NCBI GenBank assembly: GCA_032358165.1
Contig: JAALGY010000051.1
Coordinates: 620,001-684,000 of the forward strand
Length of the DNA stretch: 64,000 nt
Direction: 5' to 3'
From: Diplosphaera chodatii
Taxonomy: Eukaryota; Chlorophyta; Trebouxiophyceae; Prasiolales; Stichococcaceae
Below the pieces are notes generated by a model. It was not told the origin of the DNA. It worked only from the letters and a program-made list of their open reading frames with translations, and did not search any database. Below, one piece after another: positions 23,283 through 34,900 of the stretch. Numbering within the stretch: position 1 is the stretch's first letter; every line of letters starts with the position of its first letter. The position numbers and the translations under genes are program-made.

Positions 23283-24958
23283 ATGGTTCAGACAGCGGCA
23301 TATCCGCCTCGGCAGACCGGCGCACGTATCGATGGGTCAGCTGCCGATGGCATTGCACGCTTCCCGTGGCAGGCATGTCGACAACAGCAGCAACATCGGC
23401 AACGGCGTCGCAGCCCAGGCAGCGCCTGCAGCCGCGCATGCATCAGGGGCCACCTGACTGCCGCCACATCCAGAACCAACTGCAGCAGCATTGGCAAAGC
23501 TGACCGCGAAAGCAGCAGCAGCGGCAGCGGTAGCAGGCTCCAGTTGAGGAGCAGCCCCCCTGAAGGACTGGCTCTGGATGTGGAGTACGTGCACCTGGCG
23601 CTGCCGCAGCAGACGCGCCTCGGCCGCAGCCGCGTCAGCATCCTTCCGGCCGAGGTGTGCCTGGCGGCACCCGGCGGAGTCATCGCCTTTCACAGCTTCT
23701 GCCACCCAGGTTTGCAACCAGCTCCACATCAACGGACTACAAATGGCCAAGTGGTTGTGGTCTGCATCATGTGCTCAAGTGAGATGAGACGAAGGGGAAG
23801 ACTGAGCCGTGAGGGGTGCAGCAGTTAACATCTGTGAAGCAAGCGCTACATGTACTGGCAGGTGACGAGTCTTCAGGCGCGAGGCATGTCGGCGGCGTGC
23901 CAGAGGCAGCATGGGGCGATGCACCGCAGCTGGCAGAGGTTCGCGCCCAGGTGCGAACAGCCAGAAGCAGACAAGCTTCAAGCTGGGACTTCGTCGACAC
24001 CTTCTACGGACACGCCGAGGCAAGCACATGCCGAGGCAGCTACCTCCTGCAATCATGACTCATCAGGTGCGTCGCACTGCCGCAGGTGCAGGCATTGATT
24101 GGGGGGCGCCGCATTGTGGGCCATGGCCTCGGCAAGGATCTCGCAGCACTTGGCATAGAGCATCCCAGGTGAGTGCTGGCAGACACTGTTGCCCTGATGC
24201 TCCCTTCAGACTGGCGCATAGGGCAGGAACAGTCAGCTGCCCTGATGCCACCACGAACTCACCATTCTGGAGCTCCTGTTTGTCCTCCCTTATGCTTATC
24301 GGTATCATGTTAGACCCAGAGGGGCTTGCAGGAGAACACATTGCAGGCCGTGGATGTAGAACACCAGGCAGCCAGAAGGGATCACCGTTCCTGACTCTGC
24401 GGAGTCTCTGTAGTTCACAACCTTGTTTCGGCGTCTCCAGGGAGTGGCAGGTGGACACCGTGGGGTGCGCCGCCTTCCAGGGCCCCGGCGGCCAGGCGCG
24501 CCCGCTGGCGGCGCTCGCACAGCAGCTGCTGGGACGCAGCATCCAGACCGGCGCAGTCCACAGCGCCAGGTGCTGGGCGGTCCCTCTCCCTTATTGCCAA
24601 TACAGCACGCCATCTGCACCGCATCTTGCACTGCTGTCATCAGCGTGAACCAGGTCTGAGCTCCCTGTGCGGGCTGCTTGCGGTGGAGAGTGTCGTGCCT
24701 GCACGCCGCTGCGTTGTACACGTCTTCCACATTTTTGCTCGGGAGCTCCTCCAAGCACCAGTCGATGCCTGGGTCATAGCGCAGAGGTGTCCTGTCCACC
24801 GTGCAGGGAGGATGCGCTGGCCACCCTGGAGCTATACCTGCGCTTTGTGGTGGGCGACACAACGCTCATGGATGCAGATGCCCTCCGCCAACACGAGCTG
24901 GAGCAGATCCTTGCTCATGCACAGCAGGCAGCCGGCAGGCAGGCTGCTCAGGTCATCT
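23283..24958 (+). CDS. REX4: REXO4/ISG20-type DEDDh 3'-5' exonuclease
   Basis: Exonuclease of the REX4/XPMC2/ISG20 group, which trims RNA; yeast Rex4 acts in pre-rRNA processing in the nucleolus. The catalytic set is visible across exons. Exon 1 ends with LALDVEYVHL (the D-x-E pair) and RVSILPAEVCLAAPGGVIAF before a donor at 23708. About 23870-23949 gives HVGGVPEAAWGDAPQLAEV. About 24087-24171 gives VQALIGGRRIVGHGLGKDLA with the second Asp. About 24440-24578 gives VDTVGCAAFQGP and LLGRSIQTG. The join to 24809 gives VHSAREDALATLELYL, supplying the general-base His and last Asp. The stop is at 24956-24958. A small exon around 23750-23860 is probably missing from my reading. The start at 23283 is uncertain: the first 90 residues are Gln/Ser/Arg rich and another frame there is also open. 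No zinc finger is seen. Confidence 0.86.
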
Positions 24959-25769
24959 GATGCATTCACCATTCTGGCGCCACTAGACTGGCCGGCACTG
25001 CAGCTGCTAGTTTGAAGTAGTGGTGAAACCTTGAAATGCTGCGTGTTTGTGGTTTGAGGCCAAACTTGTGGCATATCAAAGTGACGCCCTGAAGCAGCTG
25101 GAGGGTGTAGCAGCATATCATTTATACTGACGCATGCCCAAACTCCTAGGCTGTGTCGGCACGTTGCTGCAAGTGACATTGTTTGCGCTGCTGCATGCGC
25201 GCGAAGCAGTCTAGCAGGAGAGACGCTCGAGCAAGCAGGGCTTCGCTGCGACCGTGTCCCACATGACCACACCACAGACCCCAAGGTTACCTGGGGAACT
25301 TGATGGGTTCGCCCTTGGGGATGCCATGTCTGAGGATTTGGGGAGGCAAGGTGGTCTGCACGACGCAGCATGCTGTGATGCTTTGAGCATGCCGTGATGT
25401 TGATCACCTCAACGCCCGTCTGTGCGGATCACCTCCTACAGGTTTGCTTTCTTGCTACTTTTACCACTCTCCGGCGCGTAAAACTATGTGATCCTGTAGG
25501 CGTCATTGCCGCTGGCGCCTGCACTCGCGGCCTTTGCATCGAAGACGCCCTGCAAGTATGACGGCACACTGGTTGTGACACTGTCGGTGGCTGCGACCTT
25601 TTCTCTCCGGTTGCTTTGCAGCGCAACACCCATTATAGCTCTCTTTGCTCCCGATAGTACACACTCAGCTCCGTGCACGCTCCGCAAGTACTGTAGACAG
25701 CCACCGTACCTATCCGGCTTGCGACAACTTCTGCGGTACAGCGCACCCTTTCGCTCGCGTGGCAGTTGA
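24959..25769. other. intergenic region upstream of the PGAP1-like gene
   Basis: 810 bases with the 3' end of the exonuclease gene and the promoter of the hydrolase gene. Open frames on both strands have no recognisable content. No repeat or RNA gene seen. Confidence 0.4.
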
Positions 25770-28255
25770 ATGGCGCAAATCAATCTATTGCAAAGCTCGC
25801 CAGAGCACAGGCATGTTGCGCCCTCGCGCGGGCGAGTTGCCCAGACGGCCCTGCCTCAGCAGAGGCGTCCGGGGTCGATGATCGCATTGCAATGCACCCT
25901 CGCATTTCCACAGCGAGCGATGCCACAGCAGCAATCTAGATCAGGCACGCCGAGGTCCCGGGTGCGCGACGGCAGCAATCGCAGCTGGCTGCCTGCTTCC
26001 GCAGGTGTGATGCTTGTGCGCCACCATCGGATGACGTGATGTAACATGTCTGGCTGGTAAACTGTCATCGGACACGAACATCAGTGTCCCCAATGTCACG
26101 CAGGGCTATGGGAGAATGACTACCGGCGGTTCTCAGGGCACTCAGAGCCGCGTGTCCTTGCTGCCGCGGATGCGGCGCCCGTGATCATCTGCCCAGGTGA
26201 CAGGAGACTCTCGCATGCTGAAAGAGTCTTGGTCGGACATGTCACCCCACTTAAGTTTCAGTCCGATTCATCTCAGAGCTCAACGCGGTGGCTGCAAGCG
26301 ACTGCAGGCCTGGGCAACAGGGCTGTCGACTACGTCGCGCCTGGCGGGCCGGAGCTCGGCATAGCGCACCATCTGCGGGTGAGTGTGGTGCTGTGCAGCC
26401 GGACTTGTGATGAGCACTTGCCACTCCCTACTCCCAGCAGCGTCGACGTTGCACGTGCACACGTGCACACGCGCAGATATGGTGATCACGCAGCGGAAGC
26501 GCGTGCACGATGTCCACATCAATGTTTGGGCAACCATGTACACAGGCTCGTGGCTTCAAGGTCGAGGTCCTCGACATACGCCTCACAGAATGGTGAGCCC
26601 TTCGTCGATGCACAGCAGCAACCAGATCTGTATGGTGATGTCAACACAGTCAGAGTAGTGTGTGTTGGCAGTCAGCTGCTTGGCGATGCCAGCATGTAGT
26701 GGGCACAGAGTGGTACCTGCTGCTCCGCAAGCTCAGCCTTGCTGCGCCCTGTACGTACCAGGGCGCCGGTGCTGCGCTCGATGCTGACCAGGGCGTACTG
26801 GAAGCGACAGTGCAATGTGGATCCCGCATATGGCTGGTACCTTGAGAAGATCAAGAGGGCAGTCGACCATGCCCGCCTGAAACACGGCAGCGACACGGTA
26901 GGCTTGCAAGCCTGATGAGGCGACCTGCCATGCTCTTCTGTTGCATGTCGGCACAAACATTCGGCAGATGTTTCGTCACTCAGCAAGTTGCTGCACTACA
27001 CGCGACGCTGATGTCCCAACATCTATCAGGTGACGCTGCTCGGTCACTCTGCGGGCGGCTGGCTGGCGCGTGCCTTCCTGGCAGCTGAGCGCCACTTTGA
27101 TGGCAGCGAGGCACATGCGCCCGGCACCCAGCACAACAGGTGCTCCCCGCCTTGTACTTCCTTCAGCACTCCATGCATCACTTCGTGTGCACAACTGCAG
27201 TGCCAGCCGAACTGCCCTGGCAGAGCAAATGCCAGAGAGCCAGCTCTGACTCTGTGCAGCCTTGTATCCAAATATCTGACAACTGTGGAGGATGGTCACA
27301 GGTCGGTGCTGGGGATCGTCACTCTGGGCAGCCCACATGTCGCGGCGCCAGCCTCCGCGCACGACATGTCTGGCGGTGCCCTGACCTGGGTCAACAGCCA
27401 ATGGCCAGGTATCGCTGTAGGATCAGACTGCGGGTGCAGCCCCCTGAGGACCCAATCAGCTGTCTGGCACGTGGACACATACGCGCATCGTCTGCACGAG
27501 CTACGCATACGGTGAACTGAACCAGCAGTGTGGCTGTGTGCGAGTGCAGAGGCGTACTTTGCGGACCGCGGCGTGAAGTATGCGTGCGTTGCCGGCTGCT
27601 CAGTGCGTGGCAATGCACGAGCCCCCATCCGTGCCCTTAGCCGCTACAGGTCTGCAGCAACACAAGGCAGAGCCTCAGCTGCAGTCGCATTTGCCGCGCC
27701 CGTGCCCTGCAATGTTGATGACACGAAGCAGGCTGTAGCATTCCCAGCATGTCAGCAGCAGTTCGACTGCACTCACTTATTTCTGGTTGCTGTCGCGCAG
27801 TGCCAGCACCTACGCACATGTGTGCGGCGTGGGGCACCTTGTCGAAGGTAAGGTCAGATCTCGACGCATGAATGAACATGCAGCGCGTTGTTCTACCGTC
27901 TGAACTCTACCTGAACTTACCCCAATGCCAAGTCGTGAACCTGTCACCTGCACGTGCATATGCAGGTGACTCTGTCGTGCCCCACCAGTCAGCTTTCCTC
28001 AAGGTGCGCGGGCAAACATTGTGGCAGATGTGGCGCTGCACACTTGTCCTGATCTGTCTAGAGACCGCACTGCAGTAGCTGACCTGACCTGTGCTTGAGG
28101 ACAGGCTGCACGGTTCCTGTATGCAGGATGCAGACAACGTGCTGCTGGATGGGGTGTTTCACAGCATGGGAAAGGTTGGCGCCAGGCAGGCTTCACCTCG
28201 GCCGTGGTATGGCAGTGACGCGGTCATTGACGCCTGGGCAGCACACCTGCTGTGA
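25770..28255 (+). CDS. PGAP1-like alpha/beta hydrolase, probably plastid-targeted
   Basis: Serine hydrolase of the alpha/beta fold, similar to the plant and cyanobacterial branch of PGAP1/lipase-like proteins. Exon 1 (25770-26005) encodes MAQINLLQSSPEHRHV and is rich in Ser, Arg and Gln with few acids, as in plastid transit peptides. It joins in phase 1 to 26104 (LWENDYRRFSGHSEP, PVIICPG), then GLGNRAVDYVAPGGPELGIA (about 26310-26380), GFKVEVLDIRLTEW (26535-26578) and PAYGWYLEKIKRAVDHARLK (26823-26898). The nucleophile elbow GHSAGGWLAR starts near 27040. VLGIVTLGSPH and GALTWVNSQWPG follow at 27304-27407. Next come FADRGVKYACVAG (27555) and the exon GDSVVPHQSAFLK (27965-28003), which carries the likely catalytic Asp. 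The final exon, VLLDGVFHSMGKVGA then WYGSDAVIDAWAAHLL, has the likely catalytic His and TGA 28253-28255. Substrate is unknown; acyl-ester or glycerolipid hydrolysis is a guess. Confidence 0.87.
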
Positions 28256-28957
28256 AACAGACACTGGACCACATGCATCAAGACGGAGTTTTGGCAGCTA
28301 CAGCGCAACAGAGTGTGCAGGAGAGAGAATATGAGAGTGCTTGCTCTGTGGGCGGGTCGATGTCGGCCGCCTTGCTTGCTTTGAGGTTTGAGCGGAGGGA
28401 ATTTCAGTGGCATTAGCTTTGCAGTTATTGCCTGCAGAACCTCAAGTCTGGATGGACTGTTCAGTGGCGCCTTATTCTGAGATTGTCAAACTCACGGAGT
28501 CAATGAAGGCTGCAGATGCTTTAATCTGAGTCGATGCAAGCATAGGAAGTGTACAATGCAGGAGGACTATGGCACACAGAGGGGCAAGGGGTGCGCATCC
28601 CAGACCAACAGTCTATGGACTGACCCTGCCGCTGAGAACCCTCGTCAACATATGGTTACATGCTGGGTAGCAGCTCAATGCACCATTGCTACAGTACCTC
28701 TGCTCACAAACCACGCTACTTGTTCACTGAACCGAATCAAGCTGGCATGAATGATGCCGGCTGTCATGAAACTACACCCCAGAGAACACAACACCTGCGC
28801 TCTACACCTGCTTCATGTGTTCCTGCGACTGTGCAACTAGAGGTTCCTGCAGCTGCTCCAGTCATCGCCACTGCAAAGCGGCTCCACAACAACTCGGCTC
28901 TGATGACAAACCCTTCTGGTCCAGAACTCATCCAGAGTAGTCACGTGCAGAAGGCTC
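28256..28957. other. convergent intergenic region
   Basis: 700 bases between the stops of the hydrolase (plus) and the ABC transporter (minus). It should hold the two 3' UTRs. Composition is more balanced than in the exons, and I see no further gene. Confidence 0.45.
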
Positions 28958-31900
28958 TTAACGCTTCTGGAAGTTGATCCGCTTGAGGGCTGTTGCAGAT
29001 CCCAGCCTGCGTGGACAACATGACCAGTCATTTTCATGCTCACAAGGTTCGCCTTGTCGCCGTGTGGGACATGGGGATAACAGCCGTCGTGCGTTTCATC
29101 AGGGCACTGGTGCTGGCTGAAAAGGGCACGACAGCAGCAGACGCACCAGAAGATGGTAAGGTAGCCAGCAGCACGATCACGGCAATGTACAGTCGGTCGT
29201 ACTCGTAGTCGAAGTTGTCCTTCAGGAAGGCCTGGACGGTGGTTTGCACGCCGTCGGGCTGCACACACACACATGCTCGTATCGGCACTCTCGGTCTGCA
29301 ACAAAAGAGCATGAATACGGGCCTTGAGATAGTGGTCTGCTCACCATTGTGAACTCGCTTGTATCCTGCCCCAGCTGGCTGCCCACAAAACCTGCGACCA
29401 CGCATGGGCACGAAATGTCAAGCCGGCCTGTCCGGTGCAGGACGGATTTGTGGTCGTGACTGCTTGTCCATCATGTGGTTCAACACTGCAATCAGACACG
29501 GAGGACGAGACTCACCGTAGAGCACCCAGGAAATTGGATTCAAATAGTACAGCCAGACCCACCAGCCCGGCATGTAGGGCTTGGCAATGATGAAGCCGCA
29601 CATGAGGCTGAACACTGCAGAAGCATAGTACCAGGGGGTAAATGTCCCGCTGCGGCGAGGCCAATGCACAGGAGTGTGTTGTAGGCCGTCACAGGTCAGC
29701 ATCAAATATAGCACCCACCCAAGTAGACAGTGCCGCTCAGCATGTAGGCGAACGGCATGCTGGGGGTTATGCAGATGGAGAGAATGCCGAAGTACACGAA
29801 GATGGACAGGCCCAGGTACTCGAAGAAGAAGAACCTACACAGGCAGACAGACTCAGGGCTTCACTCATAAGCTCGTGCAGCTCGAAACCTGGGCAGCAGC
29901 AATGGTCCGTTGTGCTGTGCTGAGCACATGTGCTGTGCGCCTGCAAGTGCCGTGTGCACGCACCACAGAAACTTGTGCAGCTGCCAGTCGAACCCTGCAG
30001 TTGATGACATGCACAAGGTTGCAATAGCGAGTATATTCTGATGCGCAGGCCAGCAAGGCCACCACAGAACGATCGATGGGTTGTACAAGATGGATTCTGA
30101 TGTTGACCCACCAATCATAGCGTAGACGATGAGGCTGTAGTACAGTGACATGACCAGCATGTAGGGCACCTCGATCAGGAACTGAGCTGCAGAGTACTGC
30201 ACAATCAGGACACACCTTGATCTCAGATGTTCAGGTTCATCACAAAGCCTGATCTCGTCAAATGTACGAGGGGCACTTCTCCCAGCAGCTTGCAGGAGAA
30301 TCATGAGGCAGGTACGTACCAACAGCAAGAACGACTTACCGGCAGGCAGGCGTAGTAGCCCGCGGCCCGCTCGCGATAGAACACACTGCGCTCCACCGTG
30401 ATGACCGGCTGCACCAGGCATGCGTTGAGGCAGCCCAGGAACATGGTGCTGCGAGCGGCAGCAGCATCACATGTGAGTCTTGAGCCTGTGAAGTTACTCA
30501 TGCAATTCGTTCGGCTGGCTGACACTGGGCATGCCATATCTTTGTTAGTTTGCATGGACTCTGAAGGGGTTGTGATCAGATGCGCACAACATGAAGACGG
30601 CCCCCATGATGGTGTAGATGTCGTTGCGGGTGCTTGTGTGCCCGCCCATCTGCCAGAAGGCGCTGCCAAAGAACAGCGCCATAATGAAGATGAAGCACAC
30701 CCGCAGCGTGTTGTACTCTGCACCAAGCAGACGACTGCATCAATCATCAACGTCACAGCAGCAGCATCTGCTGCACAGCCAGAAGTCTGCCACTGCCACT
30801 GTCGCTGTTATGGTGACACTCGTTCCGTGGACCAGACTTTTCAGCCCCGCATCATGCATCGCATGCCAGCATTGCATGAGAGTAAAGACAGCGTGCCTGT
30901 GTAGCGCCAATAGACCTGGCGATTCTTCCACAGAATGGTCCTGAGCTGGCTGAAGCGGCTGACTGCGAATGTGTTGGCAAAATGCAGCGGCTCGCTGCCC
31001 ATCTCTGGCTGTTCCAACTCTTGAATCATGGCCTGTGCCCGCCTGTGCAGTGCAAGGTGCACAATCAGTATGGACGCCAAGGCTTCTGCAGGCTATAGAG
31101 CACTCCACGTGTAGCACTGTCATCCTCAATGCAGAGTCTTCCTACGGCAGCTGATGTCAGTTTGATACACCCAAGATGCAATGTGCTGTTTCATTGTTCA
31201 TGTCTCGAGCAATGCAGACCACACTCGGGGACAGCACGTGGAGAGAGCAGGGGCGCACGTGCGCATGTCAGAGTCGTTGTACAGCTCAGCGAAGTCCTGG
31301 CCGGTGCGCGACTCCACGCTGTGGTTCGCCACTTCCAGCATCCAGGTCGCCGGATTGTAGCCCTCGGCGACGTTGGGCACGCCCTTGATTGCCTCGAAAT
31401 AACTGACGAGGTTGGCGGAACAGTGTCCTGTCTCTCCGAAGAAGATGGTGCGCCCACCGCGCTTGATGAGCAGGAGCTCGTCAAAGGCCTGCAGATCGGG
31501 TTACAACGTGAACCAACGTTTGTCGGAGGCCACAGCGTGCTGTCGTTGTGAGGGCACAGCGCAGGCACGTGGGCCAGCCAGACATGAGAGGCCAGAGCCA
31601 TGGCAAATCTAGGTGTCAATCCAAGACCCTCGTTATGCTCTCCAGCATGGCACTGCACTCACCTCGAAGATGTCGATGGACGGCTGGTGGATGGTGCAGA
31701 CGACGGTGCGGCCTGTGTCTACGGTGTTGCGCACGGTCCGCATCACGACTGCCGCAGCACGGGCGTCCAGGCCTGCGTGCCAGCAGAAACTCTTTGAGCA
31801 TGCTGCACGTCTGACAGACGTCTTGTTGAGCAGAGCCCTGCACGTACTGCGGGAAAGCTCCAGCTGCAAAGGCATCAGACGTGCGTCGGCAGCATGCAGA

Positions 31901-34900
31901 TGCAAGCAGGCTGTTCCTGCATCGTTGTTACCTGAGGTGGGCTCGTCCATGAAGACGATCGAGGGGTTGGCAACCAGCTCAACAGCAATCGTGAGGCGTT
32001 TGCGCTGCTCGACGCTCAGACCGTACACCCCTGATCAGCACAATGGAAGGATGGAAAGGAAGGCAGTTGGCCAGACGGTCACATGGCTTGTGACCACTGA
32101 GCATGGTGGGCCGCATCATGATGTTGTCAGACTAATCAGAACAGCCACGACGGGAAGACATCTCCCTCTGACGCACCTGGCAAACCAACAATGGCGTTGC
32201 GGATTGGGGTGAGCTCCACCAATTCCATCGCCTCCTCCACGAATGCGTCCTTCACCGCGGAGGAGACCTGCACTCCGTGTATATTCAGCTGAACAGCTGT
32301 TTGCTGCTGAGCAGCACTTGTACGTAGACAAGCTATTCCAGATGGTGAGCAGTCATGCATTTCAGAGAGAATTTGTGGATGCTAGGTACAGCTGGTGGTG
32401 AGCGCAGGTACAGGGGCCTGCCATGCATGGAAGTCAATCTGCTGCTCACACCTTGCCAGGCAGGCGGAGGTATGCGGAGTAGATCAACGCCTCATGTACC
32501 GTCGTCTGCGGCGAGTGGACGTCTGTCTGCTCCACTGTAGGCAGCGACACACAGCGTCACCGCATGGTCCGTAGCGATCTGATGGTCACGCAGGGAGAGC
32601 TGTTGCACACATCAGCATCAGCATCAGATCGGCGACTAGTAGTCCGCAGCAGATTCTCACCATAGCCAGAGACCCGTGCAAAGGTACTGGCCTCCTTCTT
32701 GTGGCCGTTGATGCGGATGTCGCCCTCAATGCAACTGCCCGTCTTGCGGTCTGCCAGCACATCTAGAAGTGTCGTCTGCAGCGGCAGGAACAATGAGGTG
32801 ATGGTGGCCCGTGACTGAGGCAGCGACCTCATGGGATGTGCTGAGCTGTGACAGATAGGAAGTGACACGCTGAACAACATGGATGGGCGGGCAGCCACGG
32901 CTTGCCTTTCCAGCGCCAGTCTCGCCCATGAATGCTGTGAGCACATTGGGCCGAAAGGCGCCCGAGATGTCCTGCATTGACAGTGATCCGTGCCTGAGGC
33001 ATAGGAGCCATACTGCAGAGGTGCCCTGGGCAGTGCAGCAGCTGATCTAGCCGCTCTGCAGGTGCGCAGATTTGCAGGTTGTGGGTAGAACAACACCCAC
33101 ATTGATAATGGACAACTGGCCAGCGTCCTCCGGTCGCTGCCCGGCGGGCTCCGCCATGCCAGAAGGCAGCGGCACACGGTAGTACACGTGGCTGAACGTC
33201 TGCAGGCAATGACAGTCACAGCCTGAGACAGCCTGCTTTCCGGTGCAGCATGCGCAGCTGCAATGAGCAGACCTTGAGCATTGGTGGCAAGCGTACAGCC
33301 TCCACATGAAACTATACGGTCTCTCACCATGTGGAGCTGCTCAAAGGGCAGCGCGCTGCTGGAGCCGGCCACATCGTCAGCATCCACCTTGCCGTTGCTG
33401 GCCAAGTGTACTATGTCAATGGCCTCATCTGCCGTGTCCATCTGCAAGGCAGTAGAGTGATACATGAGGGACATGGAGTCAGTGCTCATACTCTGCATGC
33501 AGGCTGATGAGAAGCACGACGGTCATAGTGAGTGTGTTCACATCTGTGCATATCCTGCAGCACATCGTCAGAAGGCTGGCACGTTTGCAGGACCGTAGTC
33601 GCCACTTGCTATGCTTGCTGTGCTGCATACATGAGGCCTGTGCACGTTCAGATCTTTCAGCAAATCCTATCTGCATGCTCCAGCCTGATCACCTCCTCGA
33701 CTAAGTCTTCACTGCTGTCTGGCCACAGCTCCTTGCTGCTGGCGTGCAGGGTGACGTTGAATGACAGGCCGCGCTCAACGCTTGAGAAAGAACGACCGTG
33801 GCTGACCTGCAGGTGGGCAGCGCCTACTAGTCCACAGGGAGCAGCGACAACAGTGCTCTGTGGAACCAAATTGTTTTACTGCCCGCCCAGGCTGGTGAAC
33901 ACATCTGCATCAGCTTCACCGACGAGGTGATTGCTGCAGCATGCAAGGCTCTCACGACTGCACAACAGAAGGCACAGGGGCATGAGGTCTGCTCAATCGA
34001 CATCCATCGAGATACGCACGCATGTTGCAAGGCTGCGTGTGGACACGCCACCGGCAGCGAAGCGTTTAGAGTTGCTGATGCTCATAGCCCGCGACAAGCC
34101 GGCCTTCTCGGCAATGTTGTCGCCGCCTGCCACGATCACCTGCTTCTCTGCAAGCACCTCCTTCGACATCACGCCCGCTGGCTGCCTCATGTCTGCGGAG
34201 GGCAGAAAGCAAGGAGCATGATTTATGTTTGAGCTGAGTGTACAGCTGCAAATGCAAGCTTCCACCTCGCCAAAATTGGCGCTCACCACGCGAGCAATGC
34301 TGCAAGGGCATGCGCACGCTGCCTTTCCTCACCCTTGAGCTTGGCCAGCGCCAGCCAGATGAGGCAGTTGAGGACAATGGTGTAGAGCAGCACTACGCCA
34401 ACTCCAGCCCACTTGTAGCCTGACGACATCTCGTAGGAGTACCCGGTCAGCAGCTGTTCGCCAAGCGTGAGGCCCGGTACCGAGCTTGGCCCGTTCCAGC
34501 GTGCCGATGTGAACTCGTTGATTGCCAACGACTGCTGGGCAAATGCCATAGGATTGATCCAGTAGGCCTGCGGGCATCACATTGTAGCTATGGTGCCTAT
34601 AAGAGGTATCGTGCAATGTGCAGGCATAGGCAAGAGCGTGCGGAATGTCCTGCACCACAATGTTTGCTTGCCAAGCTGGAAGGCAACTTACCCAGATCCA
34701 CCACCCAGGGATGGATGTGCGTGGCATGATGTATGCGCCGGTCGTCATCAGCAAGCAGGTGGCAAGCACAGCGCCTGTAACAGAGTATGTCGCCGGCCTG
34801 ATTGCAGCGCCACACAGCCTGCATGAGGAAAGACATGATTTCACGATGCATGTATGTTGACTTGCTGTTTATCCTTGCCACCCTGCACATGCCAAGCATG

